A DNA stretch of 18,844 nt from Flavobacteriaceae bacterium (GTDB lineage: Bacteria; Bacteroidota; Bacteroidia; Flavobacteriales; Flavobacteriaceae), in assembly GCA_030590765.1 (NCBI GenBank), contig JAUVCP010000004.1, positions 1-18,844 on the forward strand, in the 5' to 3' direction. The position numbers and the translations under genes are program-made. Positions 1 through 8,912 of this stretch are shown here, piece by piece; position 1 is the first letter of the stretch; each line of letters begins with the position of its first letter. Below the pieces are notes generated by a model, which made no database searches, was not told the origin of the DNA, and worked only from the letters and a program-made list of their open reading frames with translations.

Positions 1-1
1 G

Positions 2-1654
2 CCTGAAGTCCAAGGGAATACTTTAGAAGAACAGATTGAAAATTTTGAAAATATTGGCAATAATAAACTAGGTTCCATGAAGAGATATATGTTGCCATTT
101 TCCATGATGACAACAAAAGGAGTTTATGAAAATCAAAGAAAAGTTACCGACAAAAAACGTGTTTGTATTTTAACCCGTTCGGCTTTTGCCGGACAACAAC
201 ATTACGGAGCTGTAAGCTGGTCGGGAGATATTCATGCACAATGGAGTGTTTTAAGAAATCAGATCTCTGCCGGTATTAACTTTTGTGCTACCGGAATTCC
301 TTACTGGACAACCGATATTGGTGCTTTTATTCCAGATAACCCATTGGGTAACAAAGACAACGCTTATCGTGAAATATATCTTCGTTGGTTCCAGTTTGGG
401 GTTTTTAATCCGATATTCCGTTCTCATGGATCAGGAACAGCAAGAGAAATATGGAATTTTGGAGGAGAAAATTCATGGACCTATGAGCCTTTGAAGAGGT
501 TTGATAATTTACGTTATCGTTTGCTGCCTTATATTTATTCTATGGCATGGCAGGTCACCGATAATGATTATACCATGATGCGTAGTTTGGCATTTGACTT
601 TAGTGATGATTCGAATGTTTATAATATTGATAATCAATACATGTTTGGCCCGGCATTTTTAGTGAGACCGGTTACTGAAAAAATGTATTACGAAAAGAAT
701 TATCTGGGCGAATTGGTTCAGGGAGATGATTTCTTCGATAAAAATGGAAAACAAGGAAGTTTGACAACCGAATTCTTTAATGGAATTGAATTTGACACTT
801 TGGTAGCAACAGATACCCGAAAGAAAATTGATTTCAATTGGAATGATGGAATTTCTCGTCCAAAAGAAATCCATCAGCACTATTACAGCATTCGATTCTC
901 AGGAGAAATACAACCAAAAGAATCAGGTAAATTTACTTTTTTAACTACATCTAATGATGGGGTTCGGGTCAAGATCAATGATAAAATAGTTATTGAAAAC
1001 TGGACTCCACATGGAGCTACTGTTGATACAGGAGAAATTGAGCTTAAAGCCAATAAAAAATATAAAATCCAAGTGGAGTATTTTCAAACTCTTGGTGGAG
1101 CGGTTACAAAATTGGCATGGATCAAACCTAGTGTAGCTGCAAAATTGAAAGCTCAGATAATTCCAGCAACTAAATCTGTTCAGGTTTATTTACCAAAATC
1201 TTCAAATTGGATAGATTTTTGGAGAGGAAATTCTTTTAAAGGAGGGCAAACAGTTGAAACACTAGCTCCTATTGATGAGATTCCTTTGTATGTGAAAGCA
1301 GGTTCGATAATACCAATGGGGCCATATGTGCAATATGCAAACGAGAAACCTGCAGACCCAATAGAGCTAAGAATTTATACAGGTGCAGATGCCAGTTTTA
1401 CCTTATACGAAGATGAAAATGACAATTACAATTATGAAAAAGGGATCTATGCCACCATTCAATTCCATTGGAATGAAAAGGAGCAAACCCTGACAATTGA
1501 AGATATAAAAGGAAAATTCCCGGGCATGTTACACAACAGAATTTTTGAAATTGTTTGGGTTGACAACAATCATGGAGTTGGATTAGAACCCACTAAAAAT
1601 CCTGACGCAATCATCAAGTATTCCGGTAGGAAAATAGTGATAAAGAAGAAATAA
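2..1654 (+). CDS. GH31 alpha-glycosidase (alpha-xylosidase/alpha-glucosidase type) with embedded PA14 domain, 5' partial
   Basis: The frame is open from base 2, so the gene begins upstream and the ATG at 77 is internal. Residues are counted from the first visible codon. The visible part is the second half of a family 31 catalytic barrel. The retaining nucleophile of GH31 sits in a D-x-x-E-P motif and the window opens at P-E-V, so it probably lies just outside. The acid/base aspartate is D76 in SWSGD, after the family's R-S-x-F-A-G-Q-Q run. A PA14-type beta-sandwich occupies about 254-375 ([13 protein letters not shown], then an EYFQ strand). The C-terminal beta domain resumes at [15 protein letters not shown] and a DUF5110-like sandwich ends the protein (455-550). 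GH31 enzymes of this kind hydrolyse alpha-linked xylose or glucose from oligosaccharides. Export is likely but the signal peptide is not visible. The next gene starts 26 bases downstream, so the two are probably co-transcribed. Exact substrate is not assignable. Confidence 0.93.
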   Translation, partial: PEVQGNTLEEQIENFENIGNNKLGSMKRYMLPFSMMTTKGVYENQRKVTDKKRVCILTRSAFAGQQHYGAVSWSGDIHAQWSVLRNQISAGINFCATGIPYWTTDIGAFIPDNPLGNKDNAYREIYLRWFQFGVFNPIFRSHGSGTAREIWNFGGENSWTYEPLKRFDNLRYRLLPYIYSMAWQVTDNDYTMMRSLAFDFSDDSNVYNIDNQYMFGPAFLVRPVTEKMYYEKNYLGELVQGDDFFDKNGKQGSLTTEFFNGIEFDTLVATDTRKKIDFNWNDGISRPKEIHQHYYSIRFSGEIQPKESGKFTFLTTSNDGVRVKINDKIVIENWTPHGATVDTGEIELKANKKYKIQVEYFQTLGGAVTKLAWIKPSVAAKLKAQIIPATKSVQVYLPKSSNWIDFWRGNSFKGGQTVETLAPIDEIPLYVKAGSIIPMGPYVQYANEKPADPIELRIYTGADASFTLYEDENDNYNYEKGIYATIQFHWNEKEQTLTIEDIKGKFPGMLHNRIFEIVWVDNNHGVGLEPTKNPDAIIKYSGRKIVIKKK

Positions 1655-1680
1655 ACAAGGAAACTACAATTAACAATATA

Positions 1681-4038
1681 ATGAAGCGACAATTCGTAAA
1701 TTCTGATACTAAAAGAAGTATAAAGTCCATTACACTTGTTTTTTTATTTTTTATATCTAACCAAATAGTTGCACAAAAAGATTTAATAATTCAACCTACT
1801 GAATCTCATCCTATTATTGAGTTAGATCAGTGGCAAGTTCATATGGGTGATCTGACTGTTGATCAGGTTTTTGAAACAAATTCAAAAACAAAATGGGAAC
1901 GGGAAAGTATCGGTCATATTTGGCGAGAGAAGAATCAAGTTAAATGGTATAAAAAAGAAATTACTTTACCCGATTCTTTTAAAAGAAGAGACATTGTCAT
2001 GGAGTTTAGAGTAACCTGTGGAGGAAGTATTTTTGTTGATGGAAAGGAAATGTTCCAGTCAAATACTTCCAATGGAAGTGGTATTCTGGTAAATAATGCA
2101 AAGGCAGGCACCAAATTTACAATTGCTGTAAAAGTGAAGAATCATAGTGGAAGTTGTAGTTTTATTCAAGCAGACCTGACAGCTTTACCCCATGGTTACG
2201 CACAATTCTTTTCTTCAAAAAAGAAATTAGTATTCAATTCAAAAGGTATTTCTATAGATCATTTGAAAAGGAAATTATATGATTCCAATGAAGATATCCC
2301 TGACCAATCCTATGATGATAGTAATTGGGAGGAAGTATCATTAAATGATAACTGGGAAGGAGAAAATAAGCATGCATGGTACAGAACCAGCTTTAAGGTT
2401 CCAAAAGAGATTAATGGATTTAGTACGCAAGGTCGAGCTTTGCGAATAAGCCTTAGTACAGATGATCGTGGAGATCTTTATGCCAATGGAGTAATAAAAA
2501 TAAGTGCTCATGAAAAGAGATTTGAGACGATCATAACCACATCTGCTGATATTGAAAAACCTATCTTACTGGCATTAAAAGTGTATAACAATAGCGGTTC
2601 GGGTGGGTTGGCTGGAGCCAGCATCATCACAGAAGAAGAATATCAGTTAAAATCTGATCTTAGAGATGTTGTTAGAAGAGTTGACCGGGTGGAGAGATAT
2701 TTAAAAAGTAATCCGAAACCCAAGGTAAAGATTGTTAATTACCTATCGAATCTTATCTGTTTTAAATTGGATGAAAAACCTTTATCTAAAAAATTGGATT
2801 TGCTGACAAGTATGTTGAACCAGGTAGAAGCAGAATTAGCCAAAGATCCTACCTTTTTAATACTTCCTTATTTGCAATCGGCTGAAAAAACAGGAATGAC
2901 CATTAAATGGGAAACTATTTACCCAACTCATGGTCATATTGAGTATGGAAAGACTAAGAACTTTGGCAAAAAAACAATTGAAGAAGCAAATCCAAACTTA
3001 ATTCACCAACTAACCATAGTAGGACTTGAGCCTGATCAAAAGTACTATTACAGAGTCGTTTGTGGAAATCTGAGTAGTCCGATCTCAACCTTTACAACAA
3101 AACCAGACAGCAATAAACCTTTCAAATTTATTGTTTATGGTGATAACCGAACACAGGTTAAAGTTCACGAGAGAATTTCCAGACAAATTGCAAAAGAAAA
3201 TAGTGATTTTGTGATCAATGTGGGAGATGTTGTATCTCGTGGTGAAGTACTTCCTCAATGGATTGATGAATATTTTCTTCCAATTGGTGCATATAGTAGT
3301 ACTACACCAAGTTATATTTCTATCGGAAATCATGAATATGGAGGGTATTGGGATAAGAGAAAAGTACCTCCTTTTGAAAAGTATGTAAGTCATCCAATTG
3401 GAACGGTAGGAAGTACGCAATATTATTTTTCTTTTGATTATGGAAATTCCCATTTCATCATTTTGGATCCTAATGAGGGAGAAAATGGCGGTGATGATTC
3501 TATTATTTCACCTGATAGTCAACAATATAATTGGTTTATACAAGACCTAAAAGAAGCTCAAAAAACAAGTGACTGGATCTTTGTTATTATGCATGAGCCA
3601 CCATATTCTGAATGCTGGTCGGGTGGTTATTATGATGGGGAGCCTCCTTTACGGAAGTATATTGTGCCAATTATCGAGGCAAATAATGTTTCGATCGTAT
3701 TTGCTGGTCACACTCACGATTACGAAAGAGGATTACCCCATGAAACTTACGATCCAAAAACAGGAAAGGGAAATAATGCTGCTTATATCATTACCGGTGG
3801 CGGGGGAGCCAGTTTAGATGATCATAAATATTTCGAATGGGATCAAATTGACCTGCCAGATCATCCTGCTAATCCTGATAATGATGAATATGATGGAGGA
3901 AAATATTATAAGTACCACTATGTTGTAGTGGAAGTAAATGGAAAAAAAATAAAAGTAAAAGCTGTTGAAGTAAACGGTGACGGAACAAATGGTGGTGTTT
4001 TTGATTCATTTGAGATGAGATCTCCTTTTAACAAATAA
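1681..4038 (+). CDS. Exported purple-acid-phosphatase-like metallophosphoesterase with two N-terminal sugar-binding-like beta-sandwiches
   Basis: The N-terminus is a signal peptide (basic start, hydrophobic stretch at about 17-30, cut near IVA-Q). Two GH2-type jelly-roll segments follow, at about 38-168 and 195-320; the second carries the typical Y-D-D-S-N-W and a W-Y-R-T-S-F strand. A charged helical linker (320-395) leads to a fibronectin-like PAP N-terminal domain (about 395-475). The C-terminal metallophosphoesterase domain (480-770) shows the full metal set: D488 (GDN), D516 (GD), N550-H551 (GNHE), H638 (MHEPPY), H677 and H679 (GHTHDYER). The tyrosine ligand of true purple acid phosphatases (GDxxY) is replaced by serine at 519, so PAP-like is safer than PAP. 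It probably hydrolyses phosphate esters in the periplasm or outside; substrate unknown. At 785 residues it is much longer than the shorter relative on the minus strand at 8913-10055. The two extra sandwiches suggest docking to a glycan. Confidence 0.9.
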   Translation: MKRQFVNSDTKRSIKSITLVFLFFISNQIVAQKDLIIQPTESHPIIELDQWQVHMGDLTVDQVFETNSKTKWERESIGHIWREKNQVKWYKKEITLPDSFKRRDIVMEFRVTCGGSIFVDGKEMFQSNTSNGSGILVNNAKAGTKFTIAVKVKNHSGSCSFIQADLTALPHGYAQFFSSKKKLVFNSKGISIDHLKRKLYDSNEDIPDQSYDDSNWEEVSLNDNWEGENKHAWYRTSFKVPKEINGFSTQGRALRISLSTDDRGDLYANGVIKISAHEKRFETIITTSADIEKPILLALKVYNNSGSGGLAGASIITEEEYQLKSDLRDVVRRVDRVERYLKSNPKPKVKIVNYLSNLICFKLDEKPLSKKLDLLTSMLNQVEAELAKDPTFLILPYLQSAEKTGMTIKWETIYPTHGHIEYGKTKNFGKKTIEEANPNLIHQLTIVGLEPDQKYYYRVVCGNLSSPISTFTTKPDSNKPFKFIVYGDNRTQVKVHERISRQIAKENSDFVINVGDVVSRGEVLPQWIDEYFLPIGAYSSTTPSYISIGNHEYGGYWDKRKVPPFEKYVSHPIGTVGSTQYYFSFDYGNSHFIILDPNEGENGGDDSIISPDSQQYNWFIQDLKEAQKTSDWIFVIMHEPPYSECWSGGYYDGEPPLRKYIVPIIEANNVSIVFAGHTHDYERGLPHETYDPKTGKGNNAAYIITGGGGASLDDHKYFEWDQIDLPDHPANPDNDEYDGGKYYKYHYVVVEVNGKKIKVKAVEVNGDGTNGGVFDSFEMRSPFNK

Positions 4039-4120
4039 GGCTCTACCACGAATTTAATGAAAAATAGAAATATCGAATACAAAATTAAATTTAGAAGTTC
4101 GACTTTAAAAAACAAATTTT

Positions 4121-4290
4121 GATCGGATAGTGCTGGCCGCAGTGATAATGAATGAAGTACCGGAATTGCGTTTATCGCAGCACAGCAAGATAAAAAGAGC
4201 ATGCAGGTACGGGAATGAATGGTGCGCAGCAATCACCTTGGGCAGTAGAGGTTTTTTTGTTTCTTTTTTTATCCAAAAAAAGAAAAAGAA
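4121..4290. repeat. GC-richer, hairpin-rich intergenic element (candidate interspersed repeat)
   Basis: This is the only gene-free stretch above 300 bases (4039-4346). Bases 4121-4250 have 64 G/C of 130 (49 percent), well above the very AT-rich 4039-4120 and the neighbouring genes. The element has a small hairpin TTGCG-TTTAT-CGCAG (4166-4180), and GTACC (4157-4161) faces GGTAC (4206-4210). At its right end is a perfect 11-bp inverted repeat, TTTCTTTTTTT (4260-4270) against AAAAAAAGAAA (4275-4285), with loop ATCC. I recall similar poly-T/poly-A tipped intergenic sequences as recurrent in Bacteroidota genomes, but copy number cannot be tested here. A 63-codon frame crossing it (4130-4321) looks like a chance by-product. 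It could also be an untranslated leader or small RNA. Confidence 0.4.
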
Positions 4291-4292
4291 AT

Positions 4293-4318
4293 TAATTTTG
4301 GTGATATACCCATCAAAA
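4293..4318 (+). promoter_or_regulatory. Candidate -7 box overlapping an 8-bp hairpin upstream of the MBL-fold gene
   Basis: TAATTTTG at 4293-4300 fits the Bacteroidota -7 consensus TAnnTTTG and lies 46 bases before the ATG at 4347, giving a leader of roughly 39 bases. No clear TTTG -33 box is found at the usual distance. The box overlaps an inverted repeat, TTTTGGTG (4296-4303) against CATCAAAA (4311-4318), which pairs over 8 positions with one G-T wobble around a 7-base loop. That could be an operator or the edge of the upstream repeat. In DNA this AT-rich the box alone could occur by chance. Confidence 0.35.
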
Positions 4319-4346
4319 TAACAATAGAACCATAAATAAAATAATC

Positions 4347-5471
4347 ATGAAAAAACCTATTAAGTTAAGTTCCATATTTACAATCATATTGATACTGATT
4401 GCTGTAATTGGAACAACTGAATTACAGGCACAGGTTAAAAAAGGAATGTATGATAAAATGAAAGGTGGCGGTATTCCGGATACACAATTAAGTCAAAAGG
4501 ACAATGACTATCTGGATAGGCAGGCAGCAGTATTTTTAGATTCAGTACAATCCATTATTTCTGAGTTTCCTCCACAAATAAAGGAGGCAAGAGAAAGGGG
4601 AATGGCAAAATTATTAATGGATGCTGTTTTTCATGAGCATTTTGCAGCATTTAGAAAACCTGCTCAACAATTCTTTCATTCTCAGGCAAATAAAGTTATT
4701 ACAGAACTGGAAAATACAAAAGTTACTAAGGGTGCTAAGATCTGGAAAATATACAATATGGGTTTTATTGTAAAAACAAAGACGGTAACAATGGCATTTG
4801 ATCTGGTTACAGGAGAAACTTCAGGATCAGATGACTTTAAATTGAATCAAAAAGAGATTGAACGTCTTGTTGCACAATGTGATGTATTGTTTATAAGTCA
4901 CTGGCATCCGGATCATGCAGATCCCAGAATAGCCCAGGAATTTTTAGATCTGGGACGTGCAGTGATTGCTCCTGATCAGGTTTGGAAAGGAAAACCTATA
5001 CATTCAGAAATACTTCATATGGAACGTATTGCACATAAAACTCAAAAGCTCCAACTTCAAAACCAGGAGTTAAAAGTTGTTGTTAATCCCGGACATCAAA
5101 TGAAATCACATATCAACAATGTTGTTTTGGTCACAACTCAGGAAGGAATAACCATTGCTCATACGGGTGATCAGATCAATGAAGGTGATTTTATGATTGA
5201 TTTTGAATGGATTGACGAGGTATATAAACATAATAAAGTGGATATCATGATGCCAAATGCATGGACAATGGACATCTTAAGACAAGTAAAAGGTTTTAAG
5301 CCAAAACTGGTGATGCCGGGACATGAATTGGAATTGGGGCATACTGTTTGGGACAGACTACCCTATTGGGGAGATGATAAATATCTGGAACTTAATTATG
5401 CTGAGCTAAAAGCATCCAAATATCCGGTTATAGCATTGATATGGGGAGAATCATATCACTATTATAAATAA
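4347..5471 (+). CDS. Exported metallo-beta-lactamase-fold hydrolase
   Basis: A signal peptide (KKP start, hydrophobic IFTIILILIAVIG, then LQAQ) directs export. The C-terminal two thirds is an MBL fold. It has the metal motif H185-x-H187-x-D189-H190 (SHWHPDHAD), a further histidine in NPGH (H250) or KSH (H255), a bridging aspartate in HTGD (D275) and a final histidine in MPGH (H326). This complete two-metal set implies an active hydrolase. Residues 40-135 are a mainly helical N-terminal segment I do not recognise. The fold includes lactonases, alkylsulfatases, phosphodiesterases and beta-lactamases, and nothing seen here decides among them. The pattern is closer to the UlaG/Lactamase_B_2 branch than to class B beta-lactamases. 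The gene sits 29 bases before the rhamnosidase and probably shares its transcript, so a role on a glycan-derived ester or lactone is possible but inferred. Confidence 0.85.
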   Translation: MKKPIKLSSIFTIILILIAVIGTTELQAQVKKGMYDKMKGGGIPDTQLSQKDNDYLDRQAAVFLDSVQSIISEFPPQIKEARERGMAKLLMDAVFHEHFAAFRKPAQQFFHSQANKVITELENTKVTKGAKIWKIYNMGFIVKTKTVTMAFDLVTGETSGSDDFKLNQKEIERLVAQCDVLFISHWHPDHADPRIAQEFLDLGRAVIAPDQVWKGKPIHSEILHMERIAHKTQKLQLQNQELKVVVNPGHQMKSHINNVVLVTTQEGITIAHTGDQINEGDFMIDFEWIDEVYKHNKVDIMMPNAWTMDILRQVKGFKPKLVMPGHELELGHTVWDRLPYWGDDKYLELNYAELKASKYPVIALIWGESYHYYK

Positions 5472-5500
5472 TTCTCCATCAACTCCTATAGAAATAAACA

Positions 5501-8500
5501 ATGAAATATTTCAATCTATTTATTTTAAGCCTAACATTGTTCTTTTCATCATGTGATAAGAAAGTTCTGGACCTAAGTTCACCATTAGAACTTCAATGTG
5601 AATATTTAAGCGATCCTCTGGGAATTGATGTAAATTCTCCTAGACTAAGCTGGAAATTATCCCCTAACGGATCTTACACAAAACAACAAGCTTATCAAAT
5701 TTTAGTAGCGGATAATCAAAAGGATCTAGATAATAATATTGGAAATCTATGGGATACTAAAAGAGTAGAGTCCTATCAATCCATTCAATTAAAATACAAG
5801 GGAAAGAAATTAGAATCCAGACAAAAGGTTTATTGGAAAATAAGGGTATGGAATCAGAACAATAAAGTTTCTAACTGGAGTAAAATCGCTATATGGGAAA
5901 TGGCTTTATTGCATCCATCAGACTGGAAAGCAAAATGGGTTGGAACAAAAGATTCAAAAAAAATAAAGTGGAAAAAAAAGAACCCCACCTCTTACTTCAG
6001 AAAAGAATTTACTGTAAAAAATGACATTCAAAATTCCCGTGCATTTATAAGCGCTATAGGATATTATGAATTGTACATCAATGGAGAAAAAGTTGGAGAT
6101 CATGTATTATCTCCAAATCAAAGCAATTACAACAAACGACAAGAGGCTGATTTTGATGATAATAGAGTTTCTAATTTAACATCACGAAACCTTTATGTAA
6201 CCTATGATATTGGCAAACATTTACAGCAAGGTAAAAATGTTGTTTCCATTATTTTGGGAAATGGATGGTCTTATCGGACAGAAAGAGATGAATATGTACC
6301 TCTAAGCTATGGTTTACCAAGTTTTATTGTCCAGTTAGAAATGGTTGATTCCAAAGGCAAAACGCAACAAATTGTGAGTGATACTTCGTGGAAATACAAC
6401 AAAGGTCCCATAGCAGAAAACAGTATTTATTATGGAGAAGTTTACGACGCACGATTAGAACAACCTGGCTGGAACAAAGCTGGGTTTGATGATAAAAGCT
6501 GGGGTAATTCCGAAATTTATGACAGTCCTGATGGAAAGCTAAAGGCTCAAATGTCTGCTCCAGATAGAGTTACCGGTACGATAAAACCTGTATCTATAAA
6601 AACTCTTAAAAAAGGAGTTTATGTATATGATTTCGGAACTGTTTTCTCCGGATGGGTACAATTAAAGGTGAAAGGTAAAAGAGGGAATGTATTAAAAATG
6701 ACCTTTCTGGAAGATAGTGGTAATAACTTTGAGCAAAGTGATACTTATATTCTCAAAGGAGAAGGAATAGAAATTTGGGAACCTAAATTTACATGGCATG
6801 CATTTCGTTATGTGGAAGTTTCCAGTCCTGATATTTCATTAACAATTGAAAACTTAGAAGGAAAATTAGTACATACCGATGTAAATTCAGCTGGGACTTT
6901 TGAATCCTCTAATGAATTATTTAACAGAGTATTGAGAGATTTTAAAAAGACTCAATTGGATAATATGCATGGAGGTATTCCAAGTGATTGTCCACATCGT
7001 GAACGACGTGGTTATACAGGCGATGGTCAAATTGCAGCACAAGCGGCAATTTATAGTCTGGATATGAAAAGTTTTTACACCAAGTGGTTATATGACATTG
7101 CTGATTCTCAGAATAGTACAACTGGATATGTTCCTAATACAGCTCCTTACCAAAGTGGCGGTGGCGGAACTCCCTGGGGCTCTGCATATATTATAATTCC
7201 TTGGTATATGTACCTATATTATGGTGATACCACCGTTTTAGAGGAACATTATAAAGGAATGAAACTATTTCTTGACTATCTGGAAACACAAACGGATAAG
7301 GATGGATTGATCATTGAAAATAATTTAGGTGAATGGGTTCCTCCAACGGCTACTAAAATTCCACCTTCATTTGTGAGTTCTGCATATTATTATTACGATT
7401 TAACACTTATGCAAAATATTGCAACTGTTTTGAAAAAAGACCAAGATGCAGAGATATTTTTCAAAATCAAAGAGGGAGTAAAAAATTCTTTTAATAAACG
7501 ATATTATAAAACTAATGAATCCAGTTATTCTATAGGCTGGCAGGGAGCAAATGTATTTCCTTTAGCTTTTGATCTTGTACCCAAAAAACATATAGAATCA
7601 GTCTTTAATACACTGGTTAAAAATGTGGAAGTAAAAGCAAAAGGACATTTTGATACCGGTATGATGGCAACTCCATATTTATTGGAAGTGCTTACAAAAT
7701 ATGGGCGAACTGATCTGGCTTACACAGTAATGAACCGTAGAGATTTCCCAAGTTTTGGTTATAATATTGAAAGAGGATCAACAACACTTTGGGAAGACTG
7801 GGTTGGTAATGATTCTCACAGTCATCCCATGTTTGGAAGTGTTACAGCATGGTTTTTTCAGGGTTTAGGTGGAATAAATCCAGATCCTAAAAACCCTGGG
7901 TTTAAACACACAATTATAAAACCAAATATTGTGAGTGAAATAGATTATGTAAACACAATATTCCCTTCCGTTTATGGAGAAATCAAATCTAACTGGAATA
8001 TAAAAAATGGTGATTTTAAGCTTTTTGTTACAATTCCTCCAAATACAAATGCCTCCATTTTTATTCCTGCAGGAAATAAAGATAATACAAGTGTAGATAA
8101 TTCAGATGCTGAATTTATGGGTTATGAAAATAATTTCGTGCATTATGAAGTCCCTTCCGGTAATTATCAATTTATTTCCAAAAACATAAAGGGATTGACA
8201 AAAACTCCAATGCTTTCCATTCCGGTTATCCATCCTGCAGACTCAACACTTTTTTCTCCAGATTCTGTAAAGATCCATATACACCAATATTCAAAAGACG
8301 CTGAGATTAGATATACTTTGGATGGTTCTGAACCAAAAAAAGATTCAAAATTATTTGCACAGCCTTTTATGCTTGATAAAAGCACAATTGTAAAAGCAAG
8401 AACATTTAAAAAAGGATCAGATCCCAGTTTTACAAAAATGAATAGAATTTCTTTTATTGATTCACTTAAAAATGGAATGCATTATAATTATTATGTGGGC

Positions 8501-8890
8501 ACTTGGGTAAAACTTCCTCAATTTTCAAAATTAAAATCCATAAGAACCGGTAAAGTGTCTCATGTTTCTTTGGGTGAATTTGACGAATTTGACAATGCAT
8601 TTGGAATTGTTTTTTTTGGAGAAATAGACATCCGCAAAGAAAATATTTACACTTTTTATTTGCGATCAAATGATGGCAGCAGATTATTTATTGACAATAA
8701 GGAGGTAATTAATTTTGATGGGCTACATGGATCCTCTTTTAAATCAGGAAGAATTAAATTAAGTAAAGGAAGACATCCTATTAAGCTGGAATACTTCCAG
8801 GCAGGAGGAGGCAAAGGTCTTGAATTATATTTTGAAAGTAGTGAAATAGAAAAACAATTGATTCCTTCAGATCTGCTTTTTATTGAATGA
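5501..8890 (+). CDS. GH78 alpha-L-rhamnosidase, exported lipoprotein with C-terminal chitobiase-like and PA14 domains
   Basis: A lipoprotein signal ends at C18 (FFSSC), so the protein is probably anchored in an outer membrane leaflet. Domains in order: an Ig-like N-terminal domain (about 25-135); the rhamnosidase N-terminal sandwich (about 140-335, with the strand YYELYINGEKVGDHVLSP); a second sandwich (about 345-460); an (alpha/alpha)6 catalytic barrel (about 465-815); and a C-terminal beta domain (about 815-895). Acidic residues D496, E501 and D508 in the DCPHRER...GD motif have the spacing of the catalytic triad of characterised GH78 enzymes, with E501 the likely general acid. E765 in GSTTLWEDW fits the general base. 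Two extra modules follow: a chitobiase/hexosaminidase C-terminal-like Ig domain (about 905-985, RYTLDGSEP) and a PA14 domain (about 990-1125, RSNDGSRLFIDNK). It releases alpha-linked L-rhamnose from a glycan. Its 1129 residues exceed most GH78 enzymes because of these modules. Confidence 0.95.
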   Translation: MKYFNLFILSLTLFFSSCDKKVLDLSSPLELQCEYLSDPLGIDVNSPRLSWKLSPNGSYTKQQAYQILVADNQKDLDNNIGNLWDTKRVESYQSIQLKYKGKKLESRQKVYWKIRVWNQNNKVSNWSKIAIWEMALLHPSDWKAKWVGTKDSKKIKWKKKNPTSYFRKEFTVKNDIQNSRAFISAIGYYELYINGEKVGDHVLSPNQSNYNKRQEADFDDNRVSNLTSRNLYVTYDIGKHLQQGKNVVSIILGNGWSYRTERDEYVPLSYGLPSFIVQLEMVDSKGKTQQIVSDTSWKYNKGPIAENSIYYGEVYDARLEQPGWNKAGFDDKSWGNSEIYDSPDGKLKAQMSAPDRVTGTIKPVSIKTLKKGVYVYDFGTVFSGWVQLKVKGKRGNVLKMTFLEDSGNNFEQSDTYILKGEGIEIWEPKFTWHAFRYVEVSSPDISLTIENLEGKLVHTDVNSAGTFESSNELFNRVLRDFKKTQLDNMHGGIPSDCPHRERRGYTGDGQIAAQAAIYSLDMKSFYTKWLYDIADSQNSTTGYVPNTAPYQSGGGGTPWGSAYIIIPWYMYLYYGDTTVLEEHYKGMKLFLDYLETQTDKDGLIIENNLGEWVPPTATKIPPSFVSSAYYYYDLTLMQNIATVLKKDQDAEIFFKIKEGVKNSFNKRYYKTNESSYSIGWQGANVFPLAFDLVPKKHIESVFNTLVKNVEVKAKGHFDTGMMATPYLLEVLTKYGRTDLAYTVMNRRDFPSFGYNIERGSTTLWEDWVGNDSHSHPMFGSVTAWFFQGLGGINPDPKNPGFKHTIIKPNIVSEIDYVNTIFPSVYGEIKSNWNIKNGDFKLFVTIPPNTNASIFIPAGNKDNTSVDNSDAEFMGYENNFVHYEVPSGNYQFISKNIKGLTKTPMLSIPVIHPADSTLFSPDSVKIHIHQYSKDAEIRYTLDGSEPKKDSKLFAQPFMLDKSTIVKARTFKKGSDPSFTKMNRISFIDSLKNGMHYNYYVGTWVKLPQFSKLKSIRTGKVSHVSLGEFDEFDNAFGIVFFGEIDIRKENIYTFYLRSNDGSRLFIDNKEVINFDGLHGSSFKSGRIKLSKGRHPIKLEYFQAGGGKGLELYFESSEIEKQLIPSDLLFIE

Positions 8891-8912
8891 TTTGATATTG
8901 ATCAAGACTGTT

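Noticed and set aside
3085..3453. Antisense open frame inside the first phosphoesterase gene
   Set aside because: It is fully covered by a gene with intact metal motifs on the plus strand and has no domain of its own.
1681..4038. Calling the product a true purple acid phosphatase
   Set aside because: The GDxxY tyrosine that gives the purple colour is replaced by serine, so only PAP-like is supported.
4260..4285. Perfect 11-bp inverted repeat as an intrinsic terminator
   Set aside because: The stem is almost all A-T, with one G-C pair, and is followed by purines rather than a T-tract on the plus strand, so it is a poor terminator. Listed as part of the repeat element instead.
4130..4321. 63-codon plus-strand frame in the intergenic element
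   Set aside because: It lies entirely in the repeat-like, GC-shifted element, ends in a lysine run from the poly-A arm, and has no recognisable domain or leader.
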